Shown: positions 44,446-56,600, counted from the stretch's first letter. The stretch is DNA of 64,000 nt from Polytrichum commune (GCA_950295325.1 OX485807.1:9451001-9515000), one strand, 5' to 3'. Program-made: numbers and translations. Notes: generated by a model not told the origin, from the letters alone.

Positions 44446-46239
44446 TAATACATACGACTCAGGGTGAGAGTCATGGGTATAATTAAAGCACACGACTGTG
44501 TTCAAACCTAGGTCATCGAACGAGTCCTGATTTATTTGTGTATGATCCGACTAAAAAAGAATGCATTCGATGAATGGTTGAATCCCGGATGGGATGGGGT
44601 CCATTTTTTACATCACACATTAGAGTTATCCGTAAAGTGAGCTGAAGAGAGGGTTTTGGGCCTAGATTTGAGAAAATTGTGTGACAGGCCCTAAAAGTGG
44701 AGCAGGTGTCTGTAGCTATAAAAAAACACAGGCACAAATCTTTTGAGGGACCGGAAATGGTGAAAAAAAAATTTGCTCCTGTGTTGCGAGCGCGCCCCGG
44801 GAATTTAGCGTCGCTTTGTCAGAGGGTGCTAATTCTGTTAGGGGTGCAGACAAGACTAAGTAAGTAGTGAAGCACGCCCAAAATCAGCAAGCACGCATGA
44901 CGGCCTCAACCACGAATAGGCGGATTCTCTCATCCAAAAACAAGCAGACCAACTCTGACCCTAAACCCTGGCCTTGTGTATTATGCCCCGGAATTCAAGA
45001 GCCTTACTTTGCGTTTCCATGGGTTTGTGTGAATAGTGCACTCAAAATCTGTCAAAACACCAGCTCACTTTACGGATAACTCTATTAGAAGAACATTAAA
45101 GTGGACAAGTACCCCTTTGCTTGAGTCCGCCTTAATTAGCATTCTTCATTAACGCTTTATAATAATCACCATAGGAGCTCCTCTTCTTACATGTCATAGT
45201 CTCCTAATTTCCCAACCTCCAACGAGGAACTGACACCTACTCGTACCGGCTTGTGTAATGTCGATCACATAAGTGATCATTCAGTCAATGGATTTGCTAG
45301 GACTTCGTTTTGTGTAGCTTGGTTAGTTTTTCAACTACGGAGAGAGAGAGAGAGGGAAGTATCGTATACGGATGTACTTCTCATTCATCCAACATATAAT
45401 CTTTACTGTCTTATAGGTTTGTTGTTGATTCATCTCAAATGACCTTGACTGAAATTATGTGGGGTCTTTTAAGTTGATTCCAGTGTCAAATCAATTGAGA
45501 ATATATATCTTCTAGACTGCATGCACTAGTAGAAACCTAGTAGACAAAAAGACTTGCCACTAGTGCAGGATCCAACTTGAAAGATAAGGCTATGAAGTTT
45601 TTGACATGGAAAAGTTGGAGATCACCTCACCCAACAACAATAAATGATACGAAAACAAAGGTGAGAAAGAAGTTCATAAGTAATTTATCATCCATATATT
45701 TCATCAATGTGAAGAAGGTTATAAACTTACATTGGTCATAACCAAGGGATGAGTGTGCACATAGTAAATACAAGTGTACTCGTGCTTTAAAATTTTAAGC
45801 ATCCCTCTCATGATTAAATTCAACACCTACAATACAAAAATTCCGAACATGAGTTTAGACATAAAAGATGCCACTAGTGCAAGATGCAATTCACATTTAG
45901 ACTCTAGAGATAAATAAACGAAAAGTGTGACAAACTACAACTATGGTGGTCAGAAGATGTACAGTCATTTGCAATGTTGCTCACAGTACTGCACCGACAG
46001 ACTTTGTACTAGAATTTCAAGCCACAAAAATCAAATTGTATGTCCAAATTTGGGGTTTGTAGTAAGTCAAGATCCCAATCCTAACCCTACTCCCCATCTT
46101 TGCAACTACCAAATCACGGAGTACATACCTTGAAGCTAGTCTCACCATCACCAACAACCACATTGCGAGCTCACACTCAACACACATACAAGATCGATTT
46201 CTATGGTCCATCGAATCGTTGTGTTTGAGCAGACCATAA
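44446..46239. other. Intergenic
   Basis: One partial MITE (45338). No gene recognised. Confidence 0.4.
45338..45515. repeat. GAGGGAATAATTGCAT-family MITE, left part
   Basis: GATGTACTTCTCATTCATCC and ATTCATCTCAAATGACCTT match the family; the right end is absent. Confidence 0.58.
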
Positions 46240-46929
46240 CTTCAAGTAATAACAAGAAGAATGGGGAGCATGAACAATGGAGAACGTGGAAGAGGATTTC
46301 CTTGACACATGGTGCAATGCGAGGGTGTGGGGGATGGACTTCTTTAGTGGTGTGCATTAATGTCAAAGCCCATGATGCAAGGGAGGGAAATGTGACAATA
46401 AGGAGTGAGATTTGAACTAAGAGCGTCCCCAGCAGCCTCGCCATGGGGCATGCCAACGTCAAAAATGGGGCATCCCGGGTTCTTAGGTGGCGGTACCGGC
46501 ATAAACTGAGCCCCACCAATGTCCGGTCCGGCATAATTTAGAACCGGCCCGGGTATAGTAAAGGCCTTCCAACGCCATAAATGGTTCATATGGCGACCCT
46601 CCTCCGGCCCGCCAAGAGATTACTTTAATATCAGATACTCCGATATCCTACTTTATCCCATGTCATATAATAGGTGTCGTTGTCTTATTGATTGCTTCCT
46701 AATTATACCGGGGGTATGCCTAGGCTTTGGTGGGCTCTGACTCAAGATGAGCTGCCCCGCCCAAGATGGAGGGCTCCCCAAACACCCTAAACACCATATA
46801 ATATATTATTTTTGGCGGGTTGCTTTCTATCTCTCCTGGGGATGCCCTAAGAACGTATGTTCCCTAGGGTTTCAGAATATTGGGAGAAGGAGTGACATTA
46901 CGGAGGCCGATGCTCTGGAGTTTAGGGTG
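46240..46929 (-). mobile_element. TA-flanked MITE (family T1), copy F, truncated and interrupted
   Basis: A reverse-orientation copy that lacks its outer left ~250 bp and is split by a 427-bp Harbinger-like element at 46421-46847. The two halves rejoin correctly: GGAGTGAGATTTGAACTA before the insertion and GAACGTATGTTCCCTAGGG after it, continuous in copy C. The right TIR ends GAGTTTAGGGTG with TA at 46930-46931. Confidence 0.8.
46421..46847. mobile_element. PIF/Harbinger-like MITE nested in T1 copy F
   Basis: 427 bp with TIRs GAGCGTCCCCAGCAG and, reversed from the right, GGGCATCCCCAGGAG. TAA duplications flank it (46418-46420 and 46848-46850). GRGCATCYCCAGCAG-type ends with a TWA duplication are a widespread plant Harbinger/Tourist-like signature. 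It has no transposase. Confidence 0.83.
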
Positions 46930-46930
46930 T

Positions 46931-47078
46931 ACCGATCATTTTGAAAGAATCTATAGAATTTACTTTATTTCAATTAAAAAAAAAACCAGAAGATTACAAC
47001 ATGGAACTGGTTGGACTTGGAAACACTAGGGCTTTGACCGATCATGCCCAAAAATCTCCTTGGACACTACCTCCGTGA
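46931..47078 (+). repeat. CCGGTT dispersed repeat, copy j, 3' part
   Basis: CCGATCATTTTGAAAGAATC, GATTACAACATGGAACTGG, TTGGACTTGGAAACACTAGG, AAAATCTCCTTGGACACT. It begins exactly at the TA of T1 copy F, so that MITE split it. Confidence 0.62.
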
Positions 47079-47223
47079 GATAGAGGCTAAAATCGGCTTG
47101 ATGGTCCAGTTGAAAGAATGATATAAGAATCGTATCATTAACGACACAAACATGTGTTAAGACACGACACGAAGATTAGGGTGCCTATTTTGGACGCTTG
47201 GAAAAAGGGTCTCGCTTCCCCCT

Positions 47224-47250
47224 CCCTACCCTACCCTACCCTACCCTACG
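47224..47250. repeat. (CCCTA)5 microsatellite
   Basis: Five-base unit; not the plant telomere unit CCCTAAA. Confidence 0.85.
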
Positions 47251-47432
47251 AATGATAAATTAACTTACAAATGATACCCCCCAGTGGCCAGGATAGAAAA
47301 CATTCGTTCCTGGTGGCCCCACCTTTGGCGTTTACGGAGGGAGGTGGTTTCCTTTCTATCCACTAACCCACCCACATCGACGACTGTCCACAGTCATCCA
47401 CATTCATCCACACGTGCGTCGATGAGAGTCGC

Positions 47433-47594
47433 GCCTTGCCTGCTGGCCGTGCTTTCTCCGCTAGAATGGCTCTTGGGGGTGGGGCGCGACGTGGGATGGA
47501 TGAGAGGGGGACGTTCATCGACAGTTGGCGTTGGGAACGGTGGATGATTCATCCACCCTTGCCCTGCTGGCAGTGCTTTCTTCTCTATAATGGC
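47433..47594 (+). repeat. Diverged tandem pair in the F-box upstream region
   Basis: Two ~36-bp copies about 125 bp apart share CTTGCC, CTGCTGGC, GTGCTTTCT and ATAATGG/AGAATGG. The second copy carries a TATA-like CTATAATGG. It may be a duplicated core-promoter module; this is inference. Confidence 0.5.
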
Positions 47595-48969
47595 CGCCCT
47601 CTCTTGTCTCGCAAGGAAGAAGGACAAAAACATCGGGAGAGAAGAAGGAAGAGAATTTGCTTCAGCTGCAGTTGATTAGCATAGCGTGCATCTGCTTGGC
47701 AGAGCGAGCCAGTCAGGAAGTAGGAGTCACTGGAAACCACAGGCGGAGTGAATTTTGGGGGAGAATAATCTGTCGCTTCTTCTCAAAATTAGCGCTGCAG
47801 TTGTAGGAAGAAATCGCTCATAAATTGCTCCAACGGTGGGCTGCCTATGAATTCTGAGCAAGAGGTCTCAGGTCTCAGGGTGAGCGAGGTGCGCTGTTTT
47901 CTTCTCGTTGAGTGACGGTGTAGGAGAGAAGAGGAGAAAGGCATTCTGGAGTTGGTTGAGGTTTGGAGAGGTTCCTTCTGTTTTGAGAAAACAAATTTTT
48001 GGTAGAGGCGAGGATCATTCTTGGCAATCGTGTGTGAGAGAGAGAGAGAGAGAGCTCGGAGGAAGAAGGAAGGGAGGGAGGGAGGAAGGAGGTGATTGGC
48101 TTTTGGTTTTCGGTTGTAGGTGGGTGGCAGCAGCATCCAAATAGTTGTGTAAAAATTCCTGTCTCTAAGAATAGAGCGGCCTGTCGGTCGGTCAGAAGGA
48201 AAATCTGTGTACATGTGTGTTTGGTTGTGTTTGAAAATTGAGGTTGATAGGAGGAGGTGAGTGTGAGTTGTGATACAGTTAGTTGCATTGCCATCTTGTA
48301 GTTGCTTCTCAGATCTCCGAGTCAGGTTCCAGTTCACAATCTCGTTTGTTGCAAAAACACCTCCCACAATTTTGGTAGCCACCGACATCTGTTTGAATTT
48401 GGGAACTGTATGTTTCTGGTGAGGAGGAGAGGATCTGAGTTAGAGAGACACACCGCGAGTTGCTCGTCAGACAATCAAATATTTTGAAGTTTTAGTTCCT
48501 TCATCGCGTCGGAACCTACCTACTCATCAAGTCGGTGACTACGACTATTCTTGCAATTCCTCGGTAGCAAGTCCACACAACACATAACCATTTTACGAAA
48601 AGTTCCCTGAAGAATTTTGGATGTCTGTCTGTGTGTGTGTATCTCGAGTGTTTCTTGTATGACAAGAGTGCCAAAGGCAGTTTGCTTGGTTTAAGTAGAC
48701 CCTCGGTCGCAGTTGTGCCAAACAATTTGCAACTCTTTCACCACCTTGTCCTACCCCCCGCAAGAACTTCAGTGTCAGCATTCGATCGCACCGGTGCAAC
48801 ATTTGGTAGCTCAAACTTTTCCAAACTGCAATTTCTCATACACACGCACGCACGCACTTTTATTTAACCCCCTCCCAAGGTGGTATCGCTTAGAGAGAAA
48901 GAGAGAGAGAAAAGTAGTATAAGGTAGAGTAATTTTTGTAGGAGGAGAGTGGAGTATTGCAAACAAGCG
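47433..48969 (+). promoter_or_regulatory. Upstream region and probable long leader of the F-box gene
   Basis: No gene is recognised here. The stretch is less AT-rich than its surroundings, free of the window's MITE families, and rich in GA/CT tracts (for example 48034-48054 and 48895-48912), as plant core promoters and leaders often are. A sequence unit occurs twice: GCCTTGCCTGCTGGC...GCTTTCTCCGCTAGAATGG at 47433-47470 and a diverged copy at 47558-47594 containing CTATAATGG, which could serve as a TATA box. Both copies sit in GC-richer DNA with repeated CATCCAC and CATCGA motifs. If the second TATA is used, the leader would be about 1.35 kb, possibly with an unannotated intron. Long open frames on either strand (for example 47789-48388 minus) show no recognisable domain and are treated as chance frames in low-complexity DNA. 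Confidence 0.45.
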
Positions 48970-50067
48970 ATGGAGGCAACGTTGTGGGAGAATCTGCCAG
49001 CCGATTTGCTACTCAACATCCTTGCAAAGCTACCACTCCGATCACTGATGCGTCTCCGATGTGTGAGCAAGCATTGGCAAAGTCTGATTTCCCAGAGGGA
49101 GATTTTGGCCCTGTCCCGAACTTCCAAGTGTCCTCTACTCGCGGAGCCCATGCTCGGGGTAAGCTACGAAGGCAAGCAGCAATCACTGGAATGGGCAACA
49201 CTCAACCTCCAGTCCAAAAAGTGGACCAGCATGCCACCCTACCCCGAAGTTGTGCAGAAATCCTCCGGAGAGTCTAAGATGGAGTTTCACTCGGCAGGAG
49301 GTTTACTCTTCTCCCTAACCTCAAGCTTTGTCCACTACACTTCCACAAAGTGCCTTGTCTTCAACCCCTTGACAGGAGACACAAGGGAGCTTCCGGAGTT
49401 TACCCGGGACTGGATGTGTGGAGCTTTCGCACACCCTGTTGTGGACACCGAAATGGACACCTACAAGCTTGTGATGGGAGACCATGAGCACTGGGCTAAG
49501 TTTGATGGCAATGGCACAAATTGCTGGGAGGAAGGTGGGATTCAAGCTGTGGGCTGTTTGTCAAGTGGAACTAAAGGTGTTCGGTGCAAGGAGCTCCTGT
49601 TCTTCGTGGTTCCAACGATGCGTGGGAAGAGTGATCTTGCCACTTTTGACACAAAAAGGAATGTGTGGCTGGATACTTTTGATTATGAGCAGATGGCTGA
49701 GGTTGGGTACCATCTCAACAACCGAGGCCACTCCGAACACAACAGCATCTTCGAGTGGGATGGCTCCCTGTTTTTGATGACCAAGATGGATGGGAGAGTT
49801 TGGGAGCTTGATTTGGTGAGCAAGAGCTGGAATCTGAGGTTCGAGATGCCACAACAACTGTTGGGAGAGTTCGAGAAGATTCAGGATTGCATTGCAACCG
49901 GTAACAGTTTGTGTGTGATTGGTACTGCTAAAGTGCCAAGATACTCTTCCCTGTATGCGATGCTGGAGAAACAGCAAGGAGTTTGGGAGAAGCTGCCGCC
50001 ATGTCCATATGAGAAGGCTGACAGGCATAGCACTTTCCTCTTCCAGCCGAGTCTGCTGTCAGTGTGA
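48970..50067 (+). CDS. F-box/kelch-repeat protein, single exon, 365 aa
   Basis: Intact 365-residue frame with no internal stop or splice signal needed. The N-terminus (about residues 6-45) is a typical F-box: Leu9-Pro10, Asp12-Leu13-Leu14, Ile17-Leu18, Leu21-Pro22, Ser25-Leu26, Arg30, Val32 and Trp36. The rest reads as degenerate kelch blades, with hydrophobic-Asp/Asn-x-W segments near residues 70-80, 125-140 (FNPLTG...ELP), 220-230 (FDTKRNVW), 265-290 (WELDLVSKSWNL) and 335-345 (GVWEKLPPCP). F-box proteins of this class bind SKP1 through the F-box and recruit substrates to SCF ubiquitin ligases through the kelch part; the substrate is unknown. The ATG at 48970 is chosen: it has G at -3 and +4 and directly precedes the F-box. 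The frame stays open 21 nt upstream only to a GTG, which a plant nuclear gene would not use. No canonical AATAAA is seen just downstream. A broken copy of its 3' end follows at 50266. Confidence 0.9.
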   Translation: MEATLWENLPADLLLNILAKLPLRSLMRLRCVSKHWQSLISQREILALSRTSKCPLLAEPMLGVSYEGKQQSLEWATLNLQSKKWTSMPPYPEVVQKSSGESKMEFHSAGGLLFSLTSSFVHYTSTKCLVFNPLTGDTRELPEFTRDWMCGAFAHPVVDTEMDTYKLVMGDHEHWAKFDGNGTNCWEEGGIQAVGCLSSGTKGVRCKELLFFVVPTMRGKSDLATFDTKRNVWLDTFDYEQMAEVGYHLNNRGHSEHNSIFEWDGSLFLMTKMDGRVWELDLVSKSWNLRFEMPQQLLGEFEKIQDCIATGNSLCVIGTAKVPRYSSLYAMLEKQQGVWEKLPPCPYEKADRHSTFLFQPSLLSV

Positions 50068-50265
50068 TTTGGAGGGATAGATGGTTGAATCCTTCTGTCC
50101 CTCTGTCTGTGTGTACATCTCCCCACCCCCTCTTTGTCATATTATTAGATGAGGATCAAGAATCTGTATATTGAAACCGGGAAAGAAAGAAAGAATACCA
50201 ATTTCTCCTTAATCATAGAAATTAGTGATGATGTTGTTGGGAAGTAGAAAGAAATGAGTGAGTGC

Positions 50266-50623
50266 TGCATCATCATCTCCCTGTTTTTTTGCACGACCAA
50301 GATGGAGGACGGCAACAACAGCTTTTGGGATCTGGATCTGGATCCGGTCAGCAAGGACTGGAATCTGAGGTTCCAAATGTTGCAAGATCAACTTTTCGGA
50401 GGGTTTGGAGTTTGAGAAGAGTGAGGATTGCATTGCTAGCGGTGACAGTTTGTCCATATGAGAAGGCAAACAAACAGACAAGACAGACAGACAGGCAGGC
50501 AGAGCACTTTGCTCTTTCAGCCGAGTGATCTGGTGTCTGTCTGTGTCTGTGTGAAGAATCTGAGTGTACATTTCCCCTTTTGTCATGTTAATAGATGAAA
50601 TCATCAAATTATTGGAAACCGTG
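50266..50623 (+). pseudogene. Truncated tandem copy of the F-box gene 3' end
   Basis: This stretch lines up with the last ~330 coding bases and the 3' UTR of the F-box gene. Shared blocks include the segment around CCCTGTTTTT, GACCAAGATGGA, the block encoding VSK.WNLRF, GAGGATTGCATTGC, TGTCCATATGAGAAGGC, CTCTTTCAGCCGAGT, TGTGTACAT, TTTTGTCAT and TAGATGA. It is damaged. About 95 bp between the block matching GGTAACAGTTTG and TGTCCATATGAG are missing, small insertions shift the frame, and a stop interrupts it near 50415. A GACA/GGCA microsatellite has grown at 50484-50502. There is no F-box and no plausible start. I infer a local tandem duplication followed by decay, or a duplication that only ever covered the 3' end. 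It may still be transcribed as read-through from the parent. Confidence 0.8.
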
Positions 50624-53600
50624 TGCGTCTACAAATTGCAAAAACTGACGAAATAGGAATAGCTTAGCACTTATGATGCTTCACTTGGTATGTGGATACA
50701 GTGGCATATATATTGATTGCATCAACTTTCCAGCTTGCAAATTACACCCCAAGTTCAGTCCAACACTGCACAGGTGCATTCATTCTGATCCCCTTGGGAT
50801 CACCACCTTCTCTCAAGTTTTGCATCTCCCTTTCTCTCTCTCTCGCTCTCTCTCCCCCTTAAATGTTTTTGTTTTAATGCATGCGAAGTCTCTGGGCATG
50901 TTTGTCTGCATTTGATGGTGTGCCCATAACTAACAAGCTTTCTAATCCTCTTCCGTTAACATGTTTCAGCTTGTCTGTTACAAAGAGGGGTACACAGCAG
51001 GTGTGCAAAGGGTATGTGTTCTTACATAACCATGTTGAGTTAGAGACGTTAGAGGTGTGTCAAAATCTGCAAAACCACAAAATATTTTCATATGGAACCT
51101 GTTGTTCGTTTGGGTCAACGCCTAAGGAATTCCACCCAAGTCTCAAGTAGGTGGTTGGTATTGAAAGATCAAATATCAAGGCTCCATGGGATTAACTTGA
51201 TTTTTCAAATCTTTCCACTGTCTAACACTACCCACATGATCAAGAACAAGCACATAAGTCTATGGTGTCAAGATTGTATAGCAGTTACATGAAGGGTGCA
51301 CAAAAAGTATGTCAAAGTGTGTCCAAAGTCGCAAACCAATGAATTGTTTTTGTGCGGAACATGTTGTTAAATGCTGAAGTAATTCCATCCAATTCTCAGT
51401 CATTTATCAGAAGATCAAATATCAAGCTCCATGGACAGGTCAATACATCAATTTTTCCACCAGAGAACTTCAGGCCATTTGTCAGGTTCAAGAAGGAAAA
51501 ATAGAAAATCGACACATTCAATTACATGTGGTAAGTTACATGTGAAAATCGACACATTTAACTTTCTGTGAATAGATGTGATTAGTGTCACTGGCATCAT
51601 CTATGTAGGATAAGGAGTTTTGATTATATACTTTGCCTTAATTTAAGTCCTTTTATACAATTAACACATCTCAAACAATCAAGAACAAGCACATCTGATT
51701 CTAATGTTTCCATAAGTGGTAGACAAACAATTAAGGATAGAGTCTAGTTTTTTTTATCTAACTCTCACAGATGATCACAACAAACTACACGGCAGCAAGG
51801 AGTTGACATCATTTTCACCTTCCAAAGTACACCTTGCTCTATTCTGGATGAAGAAAAACCTACCACGTGTAGCCAAAAAGAAATTCTTACCTCTAATCCA
51901 GCTCAGGCATTTATTTCCTGTCACCATGAATGTAGATAGGATTAGATATAGAACAATCTAACTGTCGTCTGTGATGGCATTTTTCTGATATTTTTTTAGA
52001 GATACAGGATTACAGGAGAGAAGTGATGGTAAGTAGGGGAGTTAGTTGGTATATTTATTAGCTAGTGGAAGGTAGTTTGTTTCTAATTTTCATTTCTTTG
52101 TTTGAATGTGTTTACCAGTATAAACTACAAGTGTCAGATTCCTGTAAAAGAAGTCATAAGACAAGCTAAAATTTGATGTAATCTAATCCATTGTTGCTGA
52201 GTACTATGAATGCCCATGTCTGCAATTCCAGTTGCTCTTGTCAAGAAGTTGTAGTATACATCTAAGGAGGTCATTCTTGATATCTCCATCTTTGTCTTCG
52301 ATTGTTTTCATTCATACAGAGTGTTTTGGTATGCATAATCACTTACTACCAGCATATGATTTTATCTAACCCCTAAATGCTTCTAGCAACTTTATACTTA
52401 TTAGAGTCTACCGTAAAATATGTGGATGTACTGGGGTCGATGTACACCCTATTGGTCTCTTAATTTGAGTGTAACTGGAAAGTCTTTGAATTTAAGTGTT
52501 GGCATGTTTTATTTGTTATATCACTAAGAATCTTGTCATTTCCTTTGTTACCTATGTTTGTATATGCATCTCTTTGCTTCTCTCTCCACTTTTGTACTCC
52601 CCGAACATATCAAACTCAAGAAAATAACACAATCTTTTTTATGGAAGTTTTGTTGCCCCATTAATAGAGCAAAATGACTTACATCCGTAGTTTTTTTTTT
52701 TTTAAATTATAATTTTTTTATTGAACTCATTGACATGAGTCTTGGAAGTGGCAAACGTGGGATACTCCTTTAAAAAACTTGAATTTGTTGCCACAACTTC
52801 ACTGTTAACTCTATCCCACCTTCATTAAACTCTTTCCCAAGTTATTTTGCATCATCGTCAAGAAATGTAACCTTGGCCGTTCTTTAACACATAGCTGTTC
52901 ACCCTTTTCTATTTCAACACAGAAATATCCTACCACTTTACTAACTTCCTTCTCGATTGATGTCTCCTCCAAATGAGGAGATTATTCACTTTGCATTGGA
53001 GTCGGTGCAAAAGGTGCATCTTCAGCCTGAAGATCTAAATTCTCAAAATCAGGACATGTTTATTCCAAGATATCGAACAATAGTATTTCCTATAAAGAGT
53101 GAGATGTGCAATGGCCGAAGAATGTATGTGAGAAAGGTGGGCAAGAGTAACATAGACTGAATGTTCATTCCTGAAAGAGTTGGATAGAAACACCTCGTTT
53201 CATGATGAACTGACTTTTACTTTGTGGCCTTCATGAGATGCATAGACACATTCACAATACTAAGTGTATTTTGCAAAGGCCATGAAGAACAGATCGAGAA
53301 GTTCATGGAGCATCCTCGCACTAAGGCTTTTTGAATCACAATCACATGCCCATAAACTTTGTACATTCTTGTGAAAATCACCATTGTAGTTAGATCATAT
53401 CATTCTAGGTAAATTCTGCATCTGCACTCTCCATCTTCAACTAATCCCAAACACATTGTTGACAACAACTCACTGAGAATGTGCACAGACCGTCACCGCT
53501 GCCATTGATTTTCCAGGGCAACTCTTTCTTTTTCTCCAAGCCTCAGACCTCACACATTCTTCACCATGTTTCACCCTTCTTCACACGCAAACATATGATA

Positions 53601-56600
53601 CATCACTATACAGTGCACACCTGAACTTTTCATTACCATTGTTCTTGCCACACCACGATGTTTCAAGGACACAGTGTCATTGTTTCCTACTTCACGAAGA
53701 GAATGTGAGGATGTGGTGATCTATTTCAGAATTTACTGAATAACTCACAACTCAAACGTTCTGGATACATTGTTCTTCCATGATTTACAGACATTGATAT
53801 ACGTATGCTAAGTAGATGTCGAAGATGTGAAAGCTCAATATTTGTTATCGTGGTTAATAATACATGTGAACAAGTTGCAATGGATGTGAAAGGATAGGTA
53901 AATAAGCTCAGTAACTTTGGAAGGTGTGAATGGTAATAATATGAACTAGTTGGAGGATGGATTTCAAAGGTAAATGAGAAGAATAATAGTTCACAATCAA
54001 AGTACCCCTTCATGAAACATGACTCAATTCTTGCCTTGAATATAAGGATTTAATAGTAGTATTTATTTTTATAAATCAGATCTCTAGCAACATTACATCG
54101 GAACTTGGTAGACCTATGAGAAAACTATTAGACTTTACGTCTTTATTAATGTTGGATAAGCATATGCCAAATGGGACATAGCCAATCAACCCATAATAAG
54201 GTTGAGTATGAGTGGCAAGGGTGTTTTTGAGTGCATCATACCCCATGGTACCTGGCCTACGGAGCATGCTTGCACTGTCGCATGAGAGAACATTCTTTCG
54301 AGATGCTACATAGTTCAACCAATCTATAAACATCAACTTGGATCTCATAAATATGTGAAGATGATTGAGCACATGCAAGAGATATCTTCAAAACATATAA
54401 CCCAAAAAAACAAAGGAATAATCAAGAATATGAAGTAATGGTCAAACACATGCATGCACAAATGACTTACTTAAAGCACCAAGTGCCTCAAATTTACAAT
54501 GAAAGAACAAACATTACAAATGTGGTTATTAAAGAAATCATGAGAACTATTGCAGTGTGGCAAAACAACAGCTTGGAACATTGTTATAACATTGGTTCGT
54601 TCATAAATGACATTTAGTGTGATATGATGCCTAAATATATTCTATTCAGTTTATCATTAATAAAAACCAAACTAATATTAAATTCTAATCTACAATGCAC
54701 ATTATATACATAGAACCGATGTACTTGTGCTCACAAGTGGAACTGTTTGTGAAGCTTTTGCCAACCTCCCCCCCAAAATTAAAAAAATAAAATAAAATGT
54801 TGAGCTATAGAGGAAAGATGGGAGTATGATTGTGGTCAAGGGATGCAATCACGTGACCAAGCAACGATAAGGGGTAATTTCCAACTCGAGTAGGTTGGCT
54901 AGAATGTATAATTGGTTTGGATCACCATTTGGCCTCAACAATGATACAACATTTTATTAAGAATGCATGTTAATTTTTACTAACAATACAACTAACTGTC
55001 TATATGTTTCAGTCATTCAAAAACCAAATCATCAAAAGATTGTTATCTTTACATAATAGCACAATGTATCTGAAAATGGTAATCTTCACTAAGTACATTG
55101 TCTAGTGTACATCCAAAGCGAATCCATTTCATACTACTATGATACATGTGTTCATTGACGCCAAAGACAACAACAATTTGCAGGGACATTAAGGTGTGGA
55201 GGGCACATGACTCAAGGGCCCCATGGTGCCCCACATGGATTGTTAATTCTTTTCCCTATGTGTTTTTTGAAATTCTTTCTTCTACCAATCTTGCCAATTA
55301 TGATACTAACATGATTTAGGCATATTATGCATGCACTCTCCCGAGTATACCATTTATGGTATTGAGTGTTACTTGCAAATTGTATCACTTGACTTATTCG
55401 AAGACTTGTTCTTAGGTTACACCAATGGACAACAACAAACAAACACATTAAAGTGGGCAGATTTTGATCCCTACAAAGATTTAAATGAAAGTGATTCAAA
55501 TCTATATAGTGGCTTTGAAATTTGTGAAGATAAAGAAATCCATAAACATTTTTAAAACATATAGATTTACAAAGCCAAGAAATTGACTAAAAAAATCAAA
55601 AAACATATACACGTTTTAGAAGGCAATGCAAGTGGTGTGCAAGTAGATGATATTGAACAAGTAATTGTCTAAATTTTGTTTCAAATACGATAAGATCACA
55701 TTAAAATCAACGATTTCTACATTATTTGGTGTTGCCCTCAAGTGTATAATGAATTCAAGGAGTATGAAAAAATTTCCAAGTTCAAAATATTTGAGGTCAG
55801 GAAATTTACATCCGAAACCAAATTTGGTCATATGCTATTGAGCATCACTTTCCATGTTGATTTTTGAAGATCTCCTGTTGATACTCTATGTTTGAGTACT
55901 TAACACAACAATAGAGGACGTCATGAAAAAAAATTCTTGTTAATACATTATGTTTCTACTACTTTTAGATGTTTGACCAAAAGAAAAGGTTTTAGTACTT
56001 TGGCACTTTGGCAGTCCACATTACCATGCTTGCACCCTTGCCTATCATTGTAACCTCATGACACTTGGCATTAGTGAGCTAACTAATACCTCAACATCAA
56101 CAAGTTGAATAACATTACGAGGTCCACACACATGACACGGGACATTAATATGTTCAATTATTTTAGTCCCCCCCCCCCACCCCCAAGGTAATAGTAACAT
56201 TCACATTTCAGCACCATCTACCTTTGTTAAAACAAACAACTTCAGGCATATAGTCCTAAAGTGGTATGTGATCTCAGACGGTTTCTAGCATATAAGTACA
56301 TATTCAAGTCCGAAATGTACATCTATGAAAGAAAACCATTTTAAAATAAAATAAAAAAATCCACAAACACCACTTCAAGAATTCACAAGATATTCACTTT
56401 CATTTTAGAAATAGCGAGACCCGAGTCCGTCTCATGTTCCTCAGTTGGATTCGATGATGTGTTCATGTACGTTTCCTTAGATCATCAAACCCCCTACATA
56501 TGCTGGAACCCTGGAAGTGTCCACTTACTTACATTTGAGGTCCAAATGTGTAGATTTTCGCTCATGGTCTCCGAAATATATGTGCATGACATATATAACT

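Noticed and set aside
47224-47250. Telomere-like CCCTA array
   Set aside because: The unit is five bases, short, and not CCCTAAA; an ordinary microsatellite.
47789-48388. 199-codon open frame on the minus strand opposite the F-box leader
   Set aside because: It is composed of low-complexity CT/Ser-rich sequence, overlaps another long frame in the same region, and shows no domain; it is best explained by the GA-rich leader on the plus strand.
49561-50028. 155-codon minus-strand frame inside the F-box gene
   Set aside because: Shadow of the real plus-strand coding sequence.
55331-55555. 74-codon acidic frame
   Set aside because: Starts in a CACTAAAT-like repeat motif and shows no recognisable domain; too short to support.
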